From contig JAODUO010000159.1 in assembly GCA_025642075.2 (NCBI GenBank), positions 321,501 through 385,500 of the forward strand: a DNA stretch of 64,000 nucleotides, written 5' to 3'. The notes under the pieces were generated by a model. The model was not told where the DNA came from. It saw nothing but the letters and a program-made list of their open reading frames with translations, and searched no databases. The position numbers and the translations under genes were made by a program. The DNA is from Ridgeia piscesae. Taxonomy: Eukaryota; Annelida; Polychaeta; Sabellida; Siboglinidae. How positions within the stretch are numbered: position 1 is the first letter of the stretch; each line of letters opens with the position of its first letter. Of this stretch, positions 52,001 to 64,000 are shown one piece after another.

Positions 52001-55000
52001 ACTCTAGATCATCATCGCCATCACCTCCGAGGCTCAAGAACCAATCAAAACTGAGGTCAAGGTCACAGTCCGAGTCTAGTCAGTCGAGAACTGGGGAACC
52101 CACAACAAAACCCGTTTGCCCTGAAACAACTGAAAGTGTGTCCCCGCCAAAGGTTTGTGTCATCTCTAGTGTGGGAGAGGGTCGAGGACATGAGAGTGAT
52201 GAGATGATAGAAATAAGCCATAATCTTCACATATCCAATAAGTTTTAGAGATTCAAAGCTTTGAAGAAGAAAAATATTTAATATTAAATAATATTTAATA
52301 TTAGTTGAAGACACAGTCTTCCCGCTATTTTTATCACGTGGGTTAGGCTGGGTAACTCATGGGCAAAGGCATAATTCCATATCAAATGTAAATTTCACAA
52401 CCACACAAACATTTTATTAAATATTTTCCTACGCCATCGCAACTAGCAAAAGTGACCATATCATATGATGTAATTATTAGTTTTCGGGTGGAGAAAGTGG
52501 AACTGATATCAGCGTTATATATGTCACCATCATAGGAATGAGAATTATTGTCCTTACTATTTTTCATACTATTGCAATTTTGATCACCAGCAAATAAACA
52601 CCCATCTAACTGTATTCGAACATCATGCTTAGAGCTTAGCATCCTTGGTATCTGTTTTTTTTATAAATATCTTAAGATCCTTGTTATGAATGATATCTAC
52701 AATGTTAACCTCGATCCTATGATCTTGCCCATTGAGCTGTTTTCGAACCCCAATCTTAGCATCCTGGTAACTGGACTTTTTTCACCTCGGCCTTAGCACC
52801 CTTGGTATCGGGCTGTGTTTCTGCTACAGGAGTCCGTGATGAAAGCGGATGACAGCTACTACACTGCCCCGGAAGATGAGTCTATCAACAAAGACGATCA
52901 GTCAATTGTTGTGTATGTTATCGTAGATTTTATGTCTTGTTCAGTTATCACAGTTTATGAAAAATTTATTGCTATTTAACCTGTTAGACCACTTGGCAGC
53001 ATTTCTAAGGTACCTAGAAAAACTGCAGTCAGAGCCTTGTAATTGAGTAATTTCTTTTACAATTAACCAGCTAATTGCTGTCAAATGTTGCCAATCAGTA
53101 ATGAAAATGTCATGCATTAACATCAGCAGCATAATTTCTAGATTGCTATATTGACATGTCCTATTCCTGTCAGTCTTAACTGTTGACTATTGTTCAGAGT
53201 TTGTCAACGAGCAGCATAGTTTTTCTATCAAGTGTGACAACTCGAATACTTCACAGTGTGGTGCCACTGTTTGTCACTAATATGAAATCCTGTGAATAAT
53301 TCACTTTCCACAGTGATGAAACAATTGATGACCCTGAGGCAGGGTTACTACATATAGCGTCCATCTTATTGTTAATGCAGCGAGAAGAAGATCGAAGACC
53401 AGTCTGAAGGGATGGAAGTTGACGATGGTGATGTAGAGAATAAAGCTGAAGTGAAGAGAGATTCTGCAGAGGTATATGTCACACACTGACTCGACCCTGT
53501 CTATTTAAAAGGGAAGGAGTTATTGGGGGAACATCCGATAGATAAAGATCGTAATGTCACTAAAACAAACCTATTGTTACGAGCGTAATATTGAGAAGTT
53601 GGTAACATCAGATTGTTCAAAATTTCATCTTGTTCTGATTGTTCAAAATTTCATCTTGTTCTGGTTGAGTTTTTGTACGAAAATTGTTGAGAATGGAAAA
53701 GTAGCCGCTACGTGAGGGTTGTGCATATAACTGATGAGTTGAGTTTACACGAGACGCCGTGGGTGCTCACTGTCTGTGCATCTTTAACTCCTTCCCTTCT
53801 TCACTGCTGTCTTAACCATGTCTGTCTCAATGTACATCAGAGCGGCCACTTGGAGACTCGCCATCAGCCGTGCTGCGCTGGATGAAGCGTCCCTAATCCT
53901 AGTCCCCTGGCCCTGCCTCCAGCGAAGCCCGCGTATCGCAGCTCAGTAGAAGAGCTGAATACTCACTGTCACGTCAGCTGCATTGTGTTTCCTGGCTCTC
54001 GCAACTGATCGTGAACATTGAAAGCAGCAGCTTTGTCGTTGACAGCTGACACAGCTGTCAGCATTGGTGACCAGTGTCGTTGATCTTCAGCTTGTAAAAC
54101 TGAATGCGTGTGTCATCTGCTGTTGATGACATTGACATTTAATGGTTGGTGACGTCACTGTCAACTTCACATCGGTGATGCCTCGGCCAACTGATGAACG
54201 CTGAACATTGGTGGTGCTACTGTCATCTGAAAAGAAAGCCAGCCAGTGTCAACAGAACATTGGTTGTGCCACTGAGCGTTGGTGGTGCTACTCTCAACTG
54301 AACGTCAATGGTGCCACTGTCAAATGAGCAATGGTGGTGCCACTGCATACTGAAGAGAAGATTTGTGTATGTGTTGTGACATTGTCAACTGAAAATTGGT
54401 TATCCCACATTCAACTGAAAATTGCTGGTGCCACTGTCAACTGGACATTTGTTGTGTCACTGTCAACTGAAGAGAAGATTTGTGCCACTGTCTACTGAAC
54501 ATTGGTGATGCCACTGTTGACTGAATATCAGTGGTGTCACTGCCAACTGAAGATCAGTAGTGCCAGTGTCGACTGAAGAGAAGATTCGTGTCATTGTCAA
54601 CTGAAGATCGGTGGTGACACTCAATTGTGGAGAAGATTTGTGTCATTGTCAACTGAACATTGATGGTGCTACTGCCAACTGAAGAGAAGATTCGTGTCAT
54701 TGTCAAATGAACGTTTGTGCTGCCACTGTCAACTGAAGATCGGTTGTGTCACTGTCAATTGTGGAGAAGATTTGTGTCATTGTCAACTGAACATTGATGG
54801 TGCTACTGCCAACTGAAGAGAAGATTTGTGTCATTGTCAAATGAACGTTTGTGGTGCCACTGTCAACTGAAGATCGGTGGTGACACTGTCAATTGTGGAG
54901 AAGATTTGTGTCATTGTCAACTGAACATTGATGGTGCTACTGCCAACTGAAGAGAAGATTCGTGTCATTGTCAAATGAACGTTTGTGGTGCCACTGTCAA

Positions 55001-58000
55001 CTGAAGATCGGTGGTGTCACTGTCAATTGTGGAGAAGATTTGTGTCATTGTCAACTGAACATTGATGGTGCTACTGCCAACTGAAGAGAAGATTTGTGTC
55101 ATTGTCAAATGAACGTTTGTGATGCCACTGTCAACTGAAGATCGGTGGTGTCACTGTCAATTGTGGAGAAGATTTGTGTCATTGTCAACTGAAGAGAAGA
55201 TTCGTGTCACTGTCAACTGAACATTGGTAGTGCCATTGTCAACTGAAGAGAAGATTTGTGTATATCAACCGAACAGAAGATTCGTGTCACTGTCAAATGA
55301 ACATTGGTAGTGCCATTGTCAACTGAAGAGAAGATTTGTGCCACTGTCAACTGAACAAAAAATTGCTGCTGTCGTAAACTGAAGCGAAAATTGCTGCTGT
55401 CGTAGACTGAACCGAAGATTGCTGCTGCCGTAAACTGAAGAGAAAATTGCTGCTGTCGTAGACTGAACCGAAGATTGCTGCTGTCGTAGACTGAACAGAA
55501 GATTGCTGCTGTCGTAGACTGAACCGAAGATTCCTGCTGCCGTAAACTGAAGAGAAAATTGCTGCAACTCCCTTTTGAACACTAGTAAAACATAACTGTC
55601 ATCTGAAGAAAGTGAGATTACCTGCTTGGTGTGCTGTGAAACAGACTCACTGGAACTCATTGTGCCAATCAATTTGCTGCCACACATAAGCAGTGAAAGA
55701 GGACTACTTAAGTACACACTCCATCAGCAAGTAACTGTGATGTGATGTGACGTCAGCAGTGATTGGTTGAGATGTAGTTGTCGTGGCAACGCTGGAGCCA
55801 CACTCCTGGTCCCTTTCTGCGTCGTCTTCCCGGTGGTGATGAGATGGTTGGCTGTGGCGACAGTCCAGAGGCGGTGGTGTGCGTCTAATCAGTACTACCT
55901 GCTCACATTCCTTGCAGTGTCCAGTCAGCCTAAACTGCACAGTGCACCTTAGATTTTTTTCTTCTAAAAATCAATTTTATTCTACTAATTTAAGAGCTAG
56001 TGGTTTTCAGAAAATGGCAGGTTGCCAATATTGTTATATTAGATGGAAAGTAGGCATTTGTGAATTCACTCGAATAAGGAGAATGCCACCTAAAATATTT
56101 CTGAATTTGATATATATCATAGATCAAATATGGATGGCCACACTGAGAGCATTTGAAATTTTGTTTTGAAGTCTGTCGAATTTTTGCCTTTTCCAGTAGC
56201 GTTTCTTCCAAACTAAGATTTTTGAATTCTTGTCTCAGTGTTTAAGAAACCACATAAACAGTGTAGACTGCATCAGTCTGTTCTCACATGGACAGACCTT
56301 TTTCCAAATGTGTTTTATGGTAACACACTACCATTTGTTTACACTGGGATATCAGCAATCTGCACCCGGATAATCTCAAAACGTCAGCATCTGGATATCA
56401 TGTCATGGAGGAAATATAAACACTGTTATTTTATTGAATTATGATAGTAAAAACATCCTCTGTGTTTGTTTAACTATATATAATTCCGACAGATTTTAAG
56501 TGTGTTTTGTTATCTTAACAGATTTTAGCAAATTTTCTGTTAGATACGCAGCAGAAGTTGGGTTGGGCAAGGAATTGGCCTTTGTTTTGTTGATTTAGCA
56601 ACATTTGGGTGTGCACATAGTCATTGTAAACCCACCAGCTAACTCTGTGTCTGTAATAACTACCAGCAAAAGCAATGTAGAACTTGAATTCATAATTGGT
56701 ATATGGTGAGCAAGTAGAACCTATGATATATAAGTTTGCTCCGTGAGCAGATCTGATTTCTGACGTCAGCATCATGGAGCATTTTCTGAAAGTGCACACA
56801 GATTTTGTCAAAACAAAAAGTTAAAATATATATGAAACAAAACGTGGTCCAACGCAACACGCATTGTGTCGATTGTAAATGTGGACATTTGTCATTATAG
56901 CCTCTTGTTAATCCAGTGCTTGTTTCGTTATTATGCAGATGTGTAGTGTTATGACAATGGGTTGTGTGACTATGATAACAAACTGTGTACTCATTTCTGT
57001 TTTACTGATGTGCTTGCTAGGCAGAACGAGAGAAGACTGGAGCAACAGAGGACGACAGCAGTGCTAAAACACAGAACAATTGTAAGCAAATGTCTAGTAA
57101 CTCATGGTCATGGTCATGCAAACACCTCTCTCTGTCTCTTAGCCAGAGACTTCTCTGCCATTCTTCAAGATTGGCACATGACAGGTCAAGATGGGTGATT
57201 AATTGTATGGGTGGAATTTAGAGGGCACTGGTGGTTCCACGTCCATAGGCAACATGAATGATTCGTTGGCACATTGATAGTGAAACAAATCAAGTCGACC
57301 CATAGTATTTTAATAAATTGCTAAAATTACACTTGCGTGTTTCATTGTGAAAAAACTAAACCGGCCAGTAATGAAATATATAAACTTTCATGAAGTTGTT
57401 TGCATGCTAAAAATACCCATGATTAATTCAAGGCTGGCAAATATATTTCTGGCTGTGTACCTGGTTGTTGTACGTAAGTCTCTGCCACGTGTGAACGAAT
57501 CTGTCTGCCGCAGGTAACAAGGAGAATGAGGTGAAGCGAGATAAGCCGGCAAGGAAGAGACGATGGGGATCTAGAAGGAATTCTTCCAAATCTTCCAGCA
57601 GCATCAACATCTCAACTGACTCTCTCAAGGTTCTCTTGACTGCTTGCTGTCACCTACACACTCAGCTACTTGCTGTCACCTACACACTCAGCTACTTGCT
57701 GTCACCTACACACTCAGCTACTTGTCACCTACACACTCAGCTACTTGCTGCCACCTACACACTCAGCTACTTGCTGTCACCTACACACTCAGCTACTTGT
57801 TACCTACACACTCAGCTACTTGCTGTCACCTACACACTCAGCTACTTGCTGTCACCTACACACTCAGCTACTTGCTGTCACCTACACACTCAGCTACTTG
57901 CTGTCACCTACACACTCAGCTACTTGCTGTCACCTACACACTCAGCTACTTGCTGTCACCTACACACTCAGCTACTTGTCACCTACACACTCAGCTACTT

Positions 58001-61000
58001 GCTGCCACCTACACACTCAGCTACTTGCTGCCACCTACACACTCAGCTACTTGCTGTCACCTACACACTCAGCTACTTGCTGTCACCTACACACTCAGCT
58101 ACTTGTCACCTACACACTCAGCTACTTGCTGCCACCTACACACTCAGCTATTTGCTGCCACCTACACACTCAGCTACTTGCTGTCACCTACACACTCAGC
58201 TACTTGCTGCCACCTACACACTCAGCTACTTGCTGTCACCTACACACTCAGCTACTTGTCACCTACACACTCAGCTACTTGCTGTCACATACACACTCAG
58301 CTACTTGCTGTCACCTACACACTCAGCTACTTGCTGTCACCTACACACTCAGCTACTTGCTGTCACATACACACTCAGCTACTTGCTGTCACTTACACAC
58401 TGCTACTTGCTGTCACCTACACACTCTGCTACTTGCTGTCACCTACACACTCTGCTACTTGCTGTCACCTACACACTCAGCTACTTGCTGCCACCTACAC
58501 ACTCAGCTACTTGCTGTCACCTACACACTCAGCTACTTGTCACCTACACACTCTGCTACTTGCTGTCACCTACACACTCTGCTACTTGCTGCCACCTACA
58601 CACTCAGCTACTTGTCACCTACACACTCTGCTACTTGCTGTCACCTACACACTCTGCTACTTGCTGCCACCTACACACTCAGCTACTTGTCACCTACACA
58701 CTCAGCTACTTGTCACCTATACACTCAGCTACTTGTCACCTACACACTCAGCTACTTGCTGTCACCTACACACTCAGCTACTTGCTGTCACATACACACT
58801 CAGCTACTTGCTGTCACCTACACACTCAGCTACTTGCTGTCACCTACACACTCAGCTACTTGCTGTCACCTACACACTCAGCTACTTGCTGTCACCTACA
58901 CACTCAGCTACTTGCTGTCACCTACACACTCAGCTACTTGCTGCCACCTACACACTCAGCTACTTGCTGCCACCTACACACTCAGCTACTTGCTGTCACC
59001 TACACACTCAGCTACTTGCTGTCACCTACACACTCAGCTACTTGCTGTCACCTACACACTCAGCTACTTGCTGTCACCTACACACTCAGCTACTTGCTGT
59101 CACCTACACACTCAGCTACTGCTGTCACCTACACACTCAGCTACTTGCTGCACCTACACACTGCTGATTGCTGTACCACAACTCGTGACTTGCTGTGCTA
59201 CTACTACAGTTACTGTGCTACCTCACTTGAGCTACTGTGCACTCACTCTGCTACTTTCTGTGCTACACTTGAAGCTACTGCTACTACTTGCTGTCTACAA
59301 CTAGCTATTGCTGCTACAACTTGCAGGTCTGCTGCACCCACACACTCAGCTCTGCTGCACCTACACGCTACTGTGCCACCTCACACTGCACTTGCTGTCC
59401 ACACACTCAGCTCACTTGTCTGATCCACCCACATCAGCTACTTGCTGCCACCTACACGACGTGCTAAGCTTGTGTCCTACACACAGCTACTCTGCTGTAG
59501 CTGGCACACACTCAGACTTGCGACAACATCAGCTACCAGCACTTCTCACATAGCTCTTGCTGCTCAACACACACTGCTACTTGCTGACCTACACACTAGT
59601 CTGTCCACACACTAGTACGGTACCTACACACTGCTACTTGCTGCCACCTATGCTCACTGTTACTTGGTCTATTGTGTCACTAGGGCTATCTGTCACTACA
59701 ACTATATGTGCAACACAAGCTACTTGCTACAAACTCATACTTGCTGCACCTACACACTCAGCTACTTGCACCACACACTGCTACTTGCTGCACCTACACA
59801 CTCAGCTACTTGCTGTCACCTACACACTCAGCTACTTGCTGTCACCTACACTCAGCACGCTGCACCACCACGCTACTTGCTGCCACCTACACACTCAGCT
59901 ACTTGCTGCCACCTACACACTCAGCTACTTGCTGTCACCTACACACTCAGCTACTTGCTGTCACCTACACACTCAGCTACTTGCTGCCACCTACACACTC
60001 AGCTACTTGCTGTCACCCACACACTCAGCTACTTGCTGTCACCTACACACTCAGCTACTTGCTGTCACCTACACACCAGCTACTTGCTGCCACCTACACA
60101 CTCAGCTACTTGCTGTCACCTACACACTCAGCTACTTGCTGTCACCTACACACTCAGCTACTTGCTGTCACCTACACACTCAGCTACTTGCTGTCACCTA
60201 CACACACTACTTGCTGCACCTACACACTGCTACTTGCTGTCACCTACACACTCAGCTACTTGCTGTCACCTACACACTCAGCTACTTGCTGTCACCTACA
60301 CACTCAGCTACTTGCTGTCACCTACACACTCAGCTACTTGCTGTCATAGTCATATTCTTGTACCACACGTGTGAGTGTCTGTCCAAACTTGTGAGATTAT
60401 CTGTGCTACTACTTGAGAGTGTCTGTGCTACTACTTGAGACTATCTGTGCTACTACTTGAGAGTGTCTGTGCTACTACTTGAGAGTGTCTGTGCTACTAC
60501 TTGAGACTATCTGTGCTACTACTTGAGAGTGTCTGTGCTACTACTTGAGAGTGTCTGTGCTACTACTTGAGAGTGTCTGTGCTACTACTTGAGACTATCT
60601 GTGCTACTACTTGAGAGTGTCTGTGCTACTACTTGAGAGTGTCTGTGCTACAACTTGTCAGAGTATCTCACCCATAACATATGAGAGGACATCCGATGTG
60701 GTTTTCTGGCTACGTTTTGTAAGAACTGTCGTGTGTCTGTGAAGACAAGCTTTCATCATCTGTGTGCTGTGTTGCAGACACTCATTCCAGACATCAACAC
60801 AAATGTGCTGAAGAGTGAGTCGGTGTTGGACCTCAACATTCATGCTGCGTCCGACGACCTCACAGAAGACGACAAGCCTGAGGTGACACAAGAAGACGTC
60901 CAGGACGAGGAGGAGAGCACAGACGTGAAGATCAAACGGACAGTCTTACAGGTCACTGTTCTCATCAAGCTCTTGCATCTAGCAACACAGCTATTGTCTC

Positions 61001-62467
61001 ACTGTTACGTGAAAGGTCTAGGGTTGTTTGTTTCACTGTAGGGGCTGATCTGTACACATACAGTAATTTTCTTGTATTTAATGGAGTGAAAAAACATGCA
61101 ATAGGTTTTTTTTTTAAATTATTGAATATAAAAATACTTCATTATCTCTATTGAGAATAAATTAATTAAGTATTGTGTGAGATTGAAGGTTGACAACCAA
61201 ACTTGAATGTTGTTTATGTATGTTCATCATTGTGAATAGGTAGATTATGTCAAGGAAGAAATTAACAGTTACTGAAGAAAACATTAAAAATGCATATTGA
61301 TCCGAAGTTAAGTGTAGTTTATGGCCTAAAGAAATGATGTAATCATGCGAGTGACTGGCCAGATGATGAGAGTCACTCACTGCTTCCTGTCGTAGGAGGT
61401 GAAGGCGAAGGAGAACGAGGAGGACGAGAGACACGTCGAGAAGAAGTCAGAGGAGGAGGAGCAGACAGAGAAGGAGGCAGGTGAGGCGTGGGAGAGACTG
61501 CAGACATGGGACAAGTGGGAGACCGGATAGAGGAGGTATACTAGAGGGTTGATATTGATTGTATGATTGGGAGGGACTGTGTAGGTGGTAGACACTGGAG
61601 AATTGAGAGGGGCTAGCGAGGTGGGAGAAATGGGAAAGATGGAAGAAATGGGAAAGACGGGATGTGGGAGTGACTTGAGACGTAGGAGAAATTGGAGAGA
61701 CTGGAGACATGGGAGAAATGGGGAAGACTGGAGACGTGGAACAAATGGGAGACTAGACACATGGGAGAAATGGGAGACTAGAGATGTGTGAGAAATGGGG
61801 AAAACTGGAGACATGGGCGAAATGGGAGAGACTAGACTTGGGCGAAATGGGAGAGACTGGAGACGTGGGAGAAATGGGAAATATTGGAGACGTGGGAGAA
61901 ATGGGGAAAACTGGAGACGTGGGAGAAATGGGAGAGACTAGAGACGTGGGAGAAATGGGAAAGACTGGAGACGTGGGAGAGACTACAGGGAAGAGATAAT
62001 CTGGAGACTTGTGGGGACAGGATGGGTGGACTGGTGTGGTAGGAGGCAGTAAGTTGTTGGTGTAGCACTGAATCCACTGTGTCTGTTTCAGTTGTCTCGG
62101 CCCCAGTAGCTGCCCGCCGTGTCAGCAAGACGCCCCGGCCGAGTGCCACTGGTGTGTTTATTGACGAGCCTGAGGCGGCCCGTCGGTCGCCATCACCTGC
62201 CCGCAACCCTGTCAACAAGGTGATCCACCTGCGTAACCTAGTGCGGCCGTACACCATCCTACAACTGCAGGAACTGTTGCGACGGTCCGGCACACTGGTG
62301 GACGGAGGCTTCTGGATCGACAAGGTCAAGTCACACTGCTTCGTCACGGTGAGTACTTCTGTCATGAACTTTATTTAGTTGTTCCTTTTGTGACGTGACT
62401 TGTAATAATAATACTGGTTCTTATATTGTGCGATCTCAAACTAAATGTTACTTATTCGCCCCAATTT

Positions 62468-62519
<52 letters not shown>

Positions 62520-64000
62520 CAATTATGAAAAAACTTAAATATATATTTGAATGGAAAAGATTAATAAATTAATTGATAAGAACAATAAATTATTTAAAAA
62601 ATTAAGTCACTAAAAATCACTTAAATATCACACATATATATATATATATATATATGGGTGTTGCCATTCTTTTAAATAACTGTCTTTGTGTGTGATCTGT
62701 GTGTCCAGTGACTAATCTGTCTAGTGACAACATGTGTCACCTATATGTCCCATGACCAGTGTGTCACATGTGGCCTGCCTATCACCTGTGCATCCACTGA
62801 CCTCTGTTGTGTGCTATGACCTGGGTGTCGCCTGTGCATTGTCACTGTCCTGTAATATGCATGTCACTGTAAGAGATGAAATGTGTACTGTGACCTGTGT
62901 GTGTCATTAACGTGACCTGTGTGCTGTGACCTGTGTGTGTCATTAACGTGACCTGTATGTGTCACCAATATGACCTGTGTGCTGTGACCTGCATGTGTGT
63001 GTCACCAATATGACCTGTGTATGTGTCACCAGTGTGACCTATGACCTGTGCTGTGTTTGCAGTATGAGACAGAGGAGCAAGCGACGGCAGCCAGACAGGC
63101 ACTTCACGGCAGTCGCTGGCCGTCCTCCAACCCCAAGATACTGCGAGTGGAGTACGCCAGTGAAGAGGAGGTCAGTTCACACTCTGTGTCACATGTTAAT
63201 GTAGGCTCTATTGACAATTATAACTTGCAGGTATTTTGAGGAGTAATAATTTCTCTATGTGTATAAAGACAAAATAAGATTTGCTAATAAAAATGCACAC
63301 TTTGTCACAATTTGCAAGGACAAAATGTTAAAAAAAAATCACTGTCAAGACAAAGTGGAATATTACCTGTACTAAATGTTTTCTATTATTTATTTAATAA
63401 TCAAGGTGGGTCACTTAACTATTTTTTCTTCTGTCTTGCTTAAAATTTGCCAAAATTGTCACCTTACATAACGAACAAAATTTCATCCCACAATTCAGTT
63501 AAGTTAAGGTAACCACCCAAATTTCAACTGCATACAGAGCCGTATTTATGATAATAATGTACTAAGTACAAAGCTGCCACAAAATGAGGTGGCTGTCCAG
63601 ACAGTTGTGAAATGTTCTTCATGTCATGTGCTCTGTTGCTCCTTGTGTTGGGTGGCACTTCTGTTAAGCGCATTGACACTCAAACTCACCAGTCGCTGTC
63701 ATTCTTCTGTGTCTGTGTAACATTGCAGCAAGACTAATGACGACCTATCTGTATATGACATCCACAAACACCTTTATACTCTCTCAAATGCTAATCACGT
63801 TGTTTATGGAAAATATCACATAAAATAAAGATGCCATCAGCGGCACTGTCACCTTGTTCATCTTTCTGCTGTCCATTGTCACCTGCACTAATGATCACTG
63901 TCACCTCTTTCCTTTTTCTCCTGTCACTGAGCTTGGTGTGTTGGTTCCACAGCTGAGCTTCTACAGGACTGGCAAGGTGGCTGGAGCTCCAGGACCCCCC
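46071..64000 (+). CDS. ACIN1: acinus (apoptotic chromatin condensation inducer), N-terminal 634 codons, runs off the window
   Basis: Sixteen exons: 46071-46193, 48249-48276, 49000-49019, 49420-49474, 49890-50030, 51376-51661, 51927-52152, 52830-52912, 53381-53471, 57021-57081, 57514-57629, 60778-60951, 61396-61480, 62092-62348, 63063-63170, 63953 onward. All phases agree. Acinus is a nuclear SR-like protein of the ASAP/exon-junction complex, acting in splicing and apoptotic chromatin condensation. Visible parts: a SAP DNA-binding motif at residues 9-41 (LRVVDLKKELEARSL); Arg-Ser/Gln-rich tracts at about 130-290; acidic segments; the conserved block RKRRWGSRR (385-393) then INISTDSLKTLIPDI; and a non-canonical RRM at about 540-615 (VIHLRNLVRPYTILQL, FWIDKVKSHCFVTY, ALHGSRWPSSNPK). 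RKRRW resembles a tryptophan-centred U2AF-homology ligand motif (inference). The C-terminal RNPS1/SAP18-binding region lies beyond the window. Confidence 0.95.
47100..47870 (-). mobile_element. degenerate hAT-like element with BED-finger remnant
   Basis: In ACIN1 intron 1. On the minus strand from about 47335 the sequence reads MSGRKTD, then after a one-base shift WFYFEKT, then PGKTGCKAKC. This is the pattern of a BED zinc finger at the start of hAT transposases, with the second Cys of the pair lost. The segment is bounded by AT-rich ends; the right one contains duplicated TGATTTAAATCAAA words typical of terminal repeats. No target duplication was found. The rest of the intron (46194-48248) shows no gene. 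Confidence 0.4.
50200..51345. repeat. 39 bp minisatellite in ACIN1 intron 5, about 29 copies
   Basis: Units contain TATTGAGTGGTTGTTTAGTG and GGGGCAGATGTACGTTAC; a few shorter units occur. The first copies (ATGTATGTTG, GTGAGGGGC) differ from the central ones (ATGTACGTTAC, GTGGGGGGC), showing local spread of a variant. The length is a multiple of three, so spurious frames (EWLFSGGQMYVTI) stay open. Confidence 0.95.
53314..53343 (+). CDS. possible 30-nt alternative exon of ACIN1
   Basis: Thirty bases after a good acceptor (TTCACTTTCCACAG) read DETIDDPEAG in the phase set by the preceding ACIN1 exon. They lead to GGGTTACT, a weak donor, and would rejoin exon 9 in frame. The acidic content suits the surrounding protein. 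It could equally be an unused decoy. Confidence 0.3.
54100..55570. repeat. higher-order repeat (134 bp) and 28 bp GCTGCTGTCGTA repeat
   Basis: In the ACIN1 intron between exons 9 and 10. Words such as GTGTCATTGTCAACTGAAC and GGTGGTGCCACTG recur irregularly. From 54627 to about 55170 the word TCAATTGTGGAGAAGATT recurs at exactly 134-base spacing, giving four to five higher-order units. At 55365-55570 a different 28 bp unit (ATTGCTGCTGTCGTAGACTG) takes over. Bases 53472-54099 and 55571-57020 hold no recognised gene. Confidence 0.85.
57639..60345. repeat. 26 bp minisatellite beginning 10 bases after the ACIN1 exon 11 donor
   Basis: Units alternate CTTGCTGTCACCTACACACT with shorter TTGTCACC forms, roughly 100 copies. 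The block from about 59150 to 59760 is scrambled, with many small gaps and word fragments, before clean units resume. Very long frames (up to 630 codons of THSATCCHL) are artefacts. Confidence 0.95.
60376..60660. repeat. 22 bp minisatellite
   Basis: About 13 units of GTGCTACTACTTGAGAGTGT, alternating with GAGACTATCT variants, in the same ACIN1 intron ahead of exon 12. Confidence 0.93.
61481..62000. repeat. 27 bp purine-rich minisatellite starting at the ACIN1 exon 13 donor
   Basis: Units like GACGTGGGAGAAATGGGAGA follow. The intron's own first bases (GTGAGGCGTGGGAGAGACTG) already resemble the unit, so the array appears to start at the splice donor. Units become regular after about 61620. Confidence 0.88.
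62460..63060. repeat. (TA)n tracts and GACCTGTGTG repeats ahead of ACIN1 exon 15
   Basis: (TA)n at about 62470-62512 and 62634-62655, then irregular GTGACCTGTGTGTGTCATTA units running up to the exon 15 acceptor. Confidence 0.85.
63171..63952. other. last visible ACIN1 intron, no feature recognised
   Basis: Mixed AT-rich sequence between exons 15 and 16; no repeats or exon candidates stand out. Confidence 0.5.

Noticed and set aside
53800..54000. GC-rich block as an extra ACIN1 exon
   Set aside because: After the possible acceptor near 53840 the required frame meets TGA within 15 codons; exons 9 and 10 already join in phase without it.
57531..60438. Open frames up to 630 codons in three overlapping frames
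   Set aside because: Only the first ~33 codons are real ACIN1 exon 11; the rest is the 26 bp array, which lacks stop codons in all three frames.

Overview
This window is nuclear DNA from an animal. Genes are split into small exons with GT..AG junctions, introns are long and AT-rich, and about 45% of the window (close to 29 kb, summing my intervals) is minisatellite. Fragments of LINE reverse transcriptase and one BED-finger transposon remnant are present. The gene repertoire (CNBD1, ESD, ACIN1) and the repeat-rich style suggest an invertebrate bilaterian, possibly a mollusc or other lophotrochozoan. That placement is inference; no species marker is visible.

Layout. (1) 1-8.8 kb holds microsatellites, a LINE scrap, an unrecognised plus-strand gene end (exons at 5128-6022) and several minus-strand exon candidates. 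One of these encodes the start of a Ulp1/SENP-type cysteine protease domain (3950-4024); another is a first exon (8258-8342) with a promoter-like flank inside a large inverted repeat. (2) 9.1-10.9 kb is a 49-51 bp minisatellite. (3) 11167-22563, minus strand: a complete 14-exon CNBD1-like gene (509 codons plus stop), all splice phases agreeing. (4) 24573-44493, minus strand: a complete 9-exon ESD gene, S-formylglutathione hydrolase (285 aa, all three catalytic residues present), spread over 20 kb because of huge intronic arrays. (5) 44494-46070: a divergent intergenic segment between ESD and ACIN1. (6) 46071-64000, plus strand: the first 16 coding exons (634 codons) of ACIN1 (acinus), continuing past the window edge.

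The most striking feature is where the minisatellites sit. Many begin exactly at an exon/intron junction, and in several the repeat unit is itself a copy of the splice site plus adjoining exon bases. In ESD, the arrays at 27067-31235 (49 bp unit) and 33557-34995 (31 bp unit) are tandem copies of a 3' splice site plus the first coding bases of the exon. The 42 bp array at 36071-41110 looks like a decayed version of the same thing. Degenerate copies of the last coding segment lie just after the ESD stop codon. In CNBD1 a 46 bp array starts at the 5' splice site of exon 7 and repeats the donor sequence about 60 times. Two further exons have their polypyrimidine tract expanded into hundreds of bases of pyrimidine repeat. 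The locus therefore carries long runs of decoy splice sites next to functional ones.

The three recognised genes have unrelated jobs: formaldehyde/glutathione detoxification, a putative cyclic-nucleotide-binding-fold protein, and an RNA-processing factor of the exon junction/ASAP complex. I see no functional cluster among them.
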